Of a stretch of DNA of 64,000 bases, positions 63,790 through 64,000 are shown piece by piece; within the stretch, counting starts at the first letter, position 1; every line of letters begins with the position of its first letter. The translations under genes and the position numbers were made by a program. The DNA is from Jannaschia sp. CCS1 (GTDB taxonomy: Bacteria > Pseudomonadota > Alphaproteobacteria > Rhodobacterales > Rhodobacteraceae). The notes beneath the pieces were generated by a model that saw only the letters and a list, made by a program, of their open reading frames with translations, was not told where the DNA came from and did not search any database. Where the stretch lies: NCBI RefSeq assembly GCF_000013565.1, contig NC_007802.1:1674001-1738000 (forward strand), read 5' to 3'.

Positions 63790-63845
63790 GGGCTCATTTA
63801 ATGATGAACAATTCGGGGACGACGGATTCGGGGGCAGCGCCGTGA
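63786..63845 (+). CDS. Possible 19-residue coupling micro-ORF
   Basis: ATG 63786 overlaps the ureA stop (ATGA) and the frame [19 protein letters not shown] ends in TGA 63843-63845, which overlaps the GTG start of the next gene (GTGA). It may keep ribosomes translating across the gap rather than make a functional peptide. An inner ATG at 63801 also has GAGGG upstream. Confidence 0.35.
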   Translation: MRAHLMMNNSGTTDSGAAP

Positions 63846-64000
63846 TTATTACGTTTATTCTCGGGGCTTTGGCCGGATTGGCGACCCCTTATCTGGAGCC
63901 GCATATGCGCCGCGCGATGGAGCAGGTGGCCCTCGCCAAAATCCGGATCAGCGAGACGGAGTTTGATCTGCTGACGCTGGTCCTGTTGTTGCTGGTCGCG
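63842..64000 (+). CDS. Hypothetical membrane protein in the urease operon (3' end cut by the window)
   Basis: GTG 63842 opens a frame that stays open to the window end, 53 codons: [20 protein letters not shown], then a charged helix HMRRAMEQVALAKIRISETE and a second hydrophobic segment FDLLTLVLLLLVA. The first helix is membrane-like and the LEPHMRRAMEQV part amphipathic. Position after ureA suggests membership of the operon; from memory, uncharacterised membrane proteins sit between ureA and ureB in Rhodobacteraceae. The function is unknown. Confidence 0.6.
   Translation, partial: MIITFILGALAGLATPYLEPHMRRAMEQVALAKIRISETEFDLLTLVLLLLVA

Noticed and set aside
1-64000. tRNA, rRNA, CRISPR, insertion-sequence or prophage features
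   Set aside because: I found no cloverleaf with CCA-type end, no rRNA core sequence, no regularly spaced short repeats, and no transposase, integrase or phage structural gene.

Overview
The window is a gene-dense, GC-rich chromosomal stretch from an alphaproteobacterium, almost certainly a member of the Rhodobacteraceae (Roseobacter group). The evidence is the gene content (TAXI-type TRAP transport, urease genes, a VPLPA-CTERM protein, zapA next to a coiled-coil gene), an alphaproteobacterial SOS box (GTTC-N7-GTTC) before uvrA, and high GC with strong third-position bias. I see no rRNA, tRNA, CRISPR array, insertion sequence or phage gene.

Layout. 1-10.7 kb is a central-carbon locus, mostly on the minus strand: tkt, two GAPDH paralogues, pgk, class I aldolase, ftsB and the truncated pdhA; a cupin, a 47-residue membrane microprotein, an NTF2-like protein and a DUF808 membrane protein lie among them. 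10.8-14.4 kb holds a coiled-coil/zapA division pair, a divergent SDR and bioY. 14.4-20.7 kb holds purF, cvpA and radA, with three unrelated genes between cvpA and purF. 20.9-31.6 kb holds a mosaic autotransporter, pqiA-like, bcp, a large AsmA-like protein, queA, MFS, DUF924 and lpd. 31.7-42.9 kb holds a 1356-residue secreted vWA protein with ten repeats, MFS, uvrA, a VPLPA-CTERM protein, an M50 protease and a P450. 43-51 kb is a TAXI-TRAP importer with an iodotyrosine-deiodinase-like flavoprotein between its two components and a DctB/DctD-like two-component system upstream. 51-55.4 kb holds a secreted PPC-domain protein, tpiA, a 2OG-Fe oxygenase and three small membrane proteins. 55.4-61.8 kb is a collinear minus-strand run pyrC-pyrE-dnaB-alr-mlaE-mlaF. 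The right edge starts a urease operon (ureD, ureA and a truncated gene).

How the parts work together. pgk, fda, tpiA and the two GAPDHs cover lower glycolysis/gluconeogenesis; the GAPDHs differ at the residue that sets NAD versus NADP preference. pdhA and lpd lie 29 kb apart but share an identical 16-bp near-palindrome just upstream of each start, which suggests common control of the pyruvate dehydrogenase complex.

The most unusual structure is non-coding. Three intergenic arrays (30008-30076, 47577-47645, 58083-58173) each consist of three or four back-to-back palindromes centred on TTGCAA. Their arms differ in sequence but stay perfectly complementary. Every array lies within a few bases of the stop codon of one gene, between collinear genes. 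A second intercistronic element, a 20-mer at 3671, 56211 and 60695, always has the same orientation relative to transcription. Both look like dispersed, possibly RNA-level, elements of this lineage.
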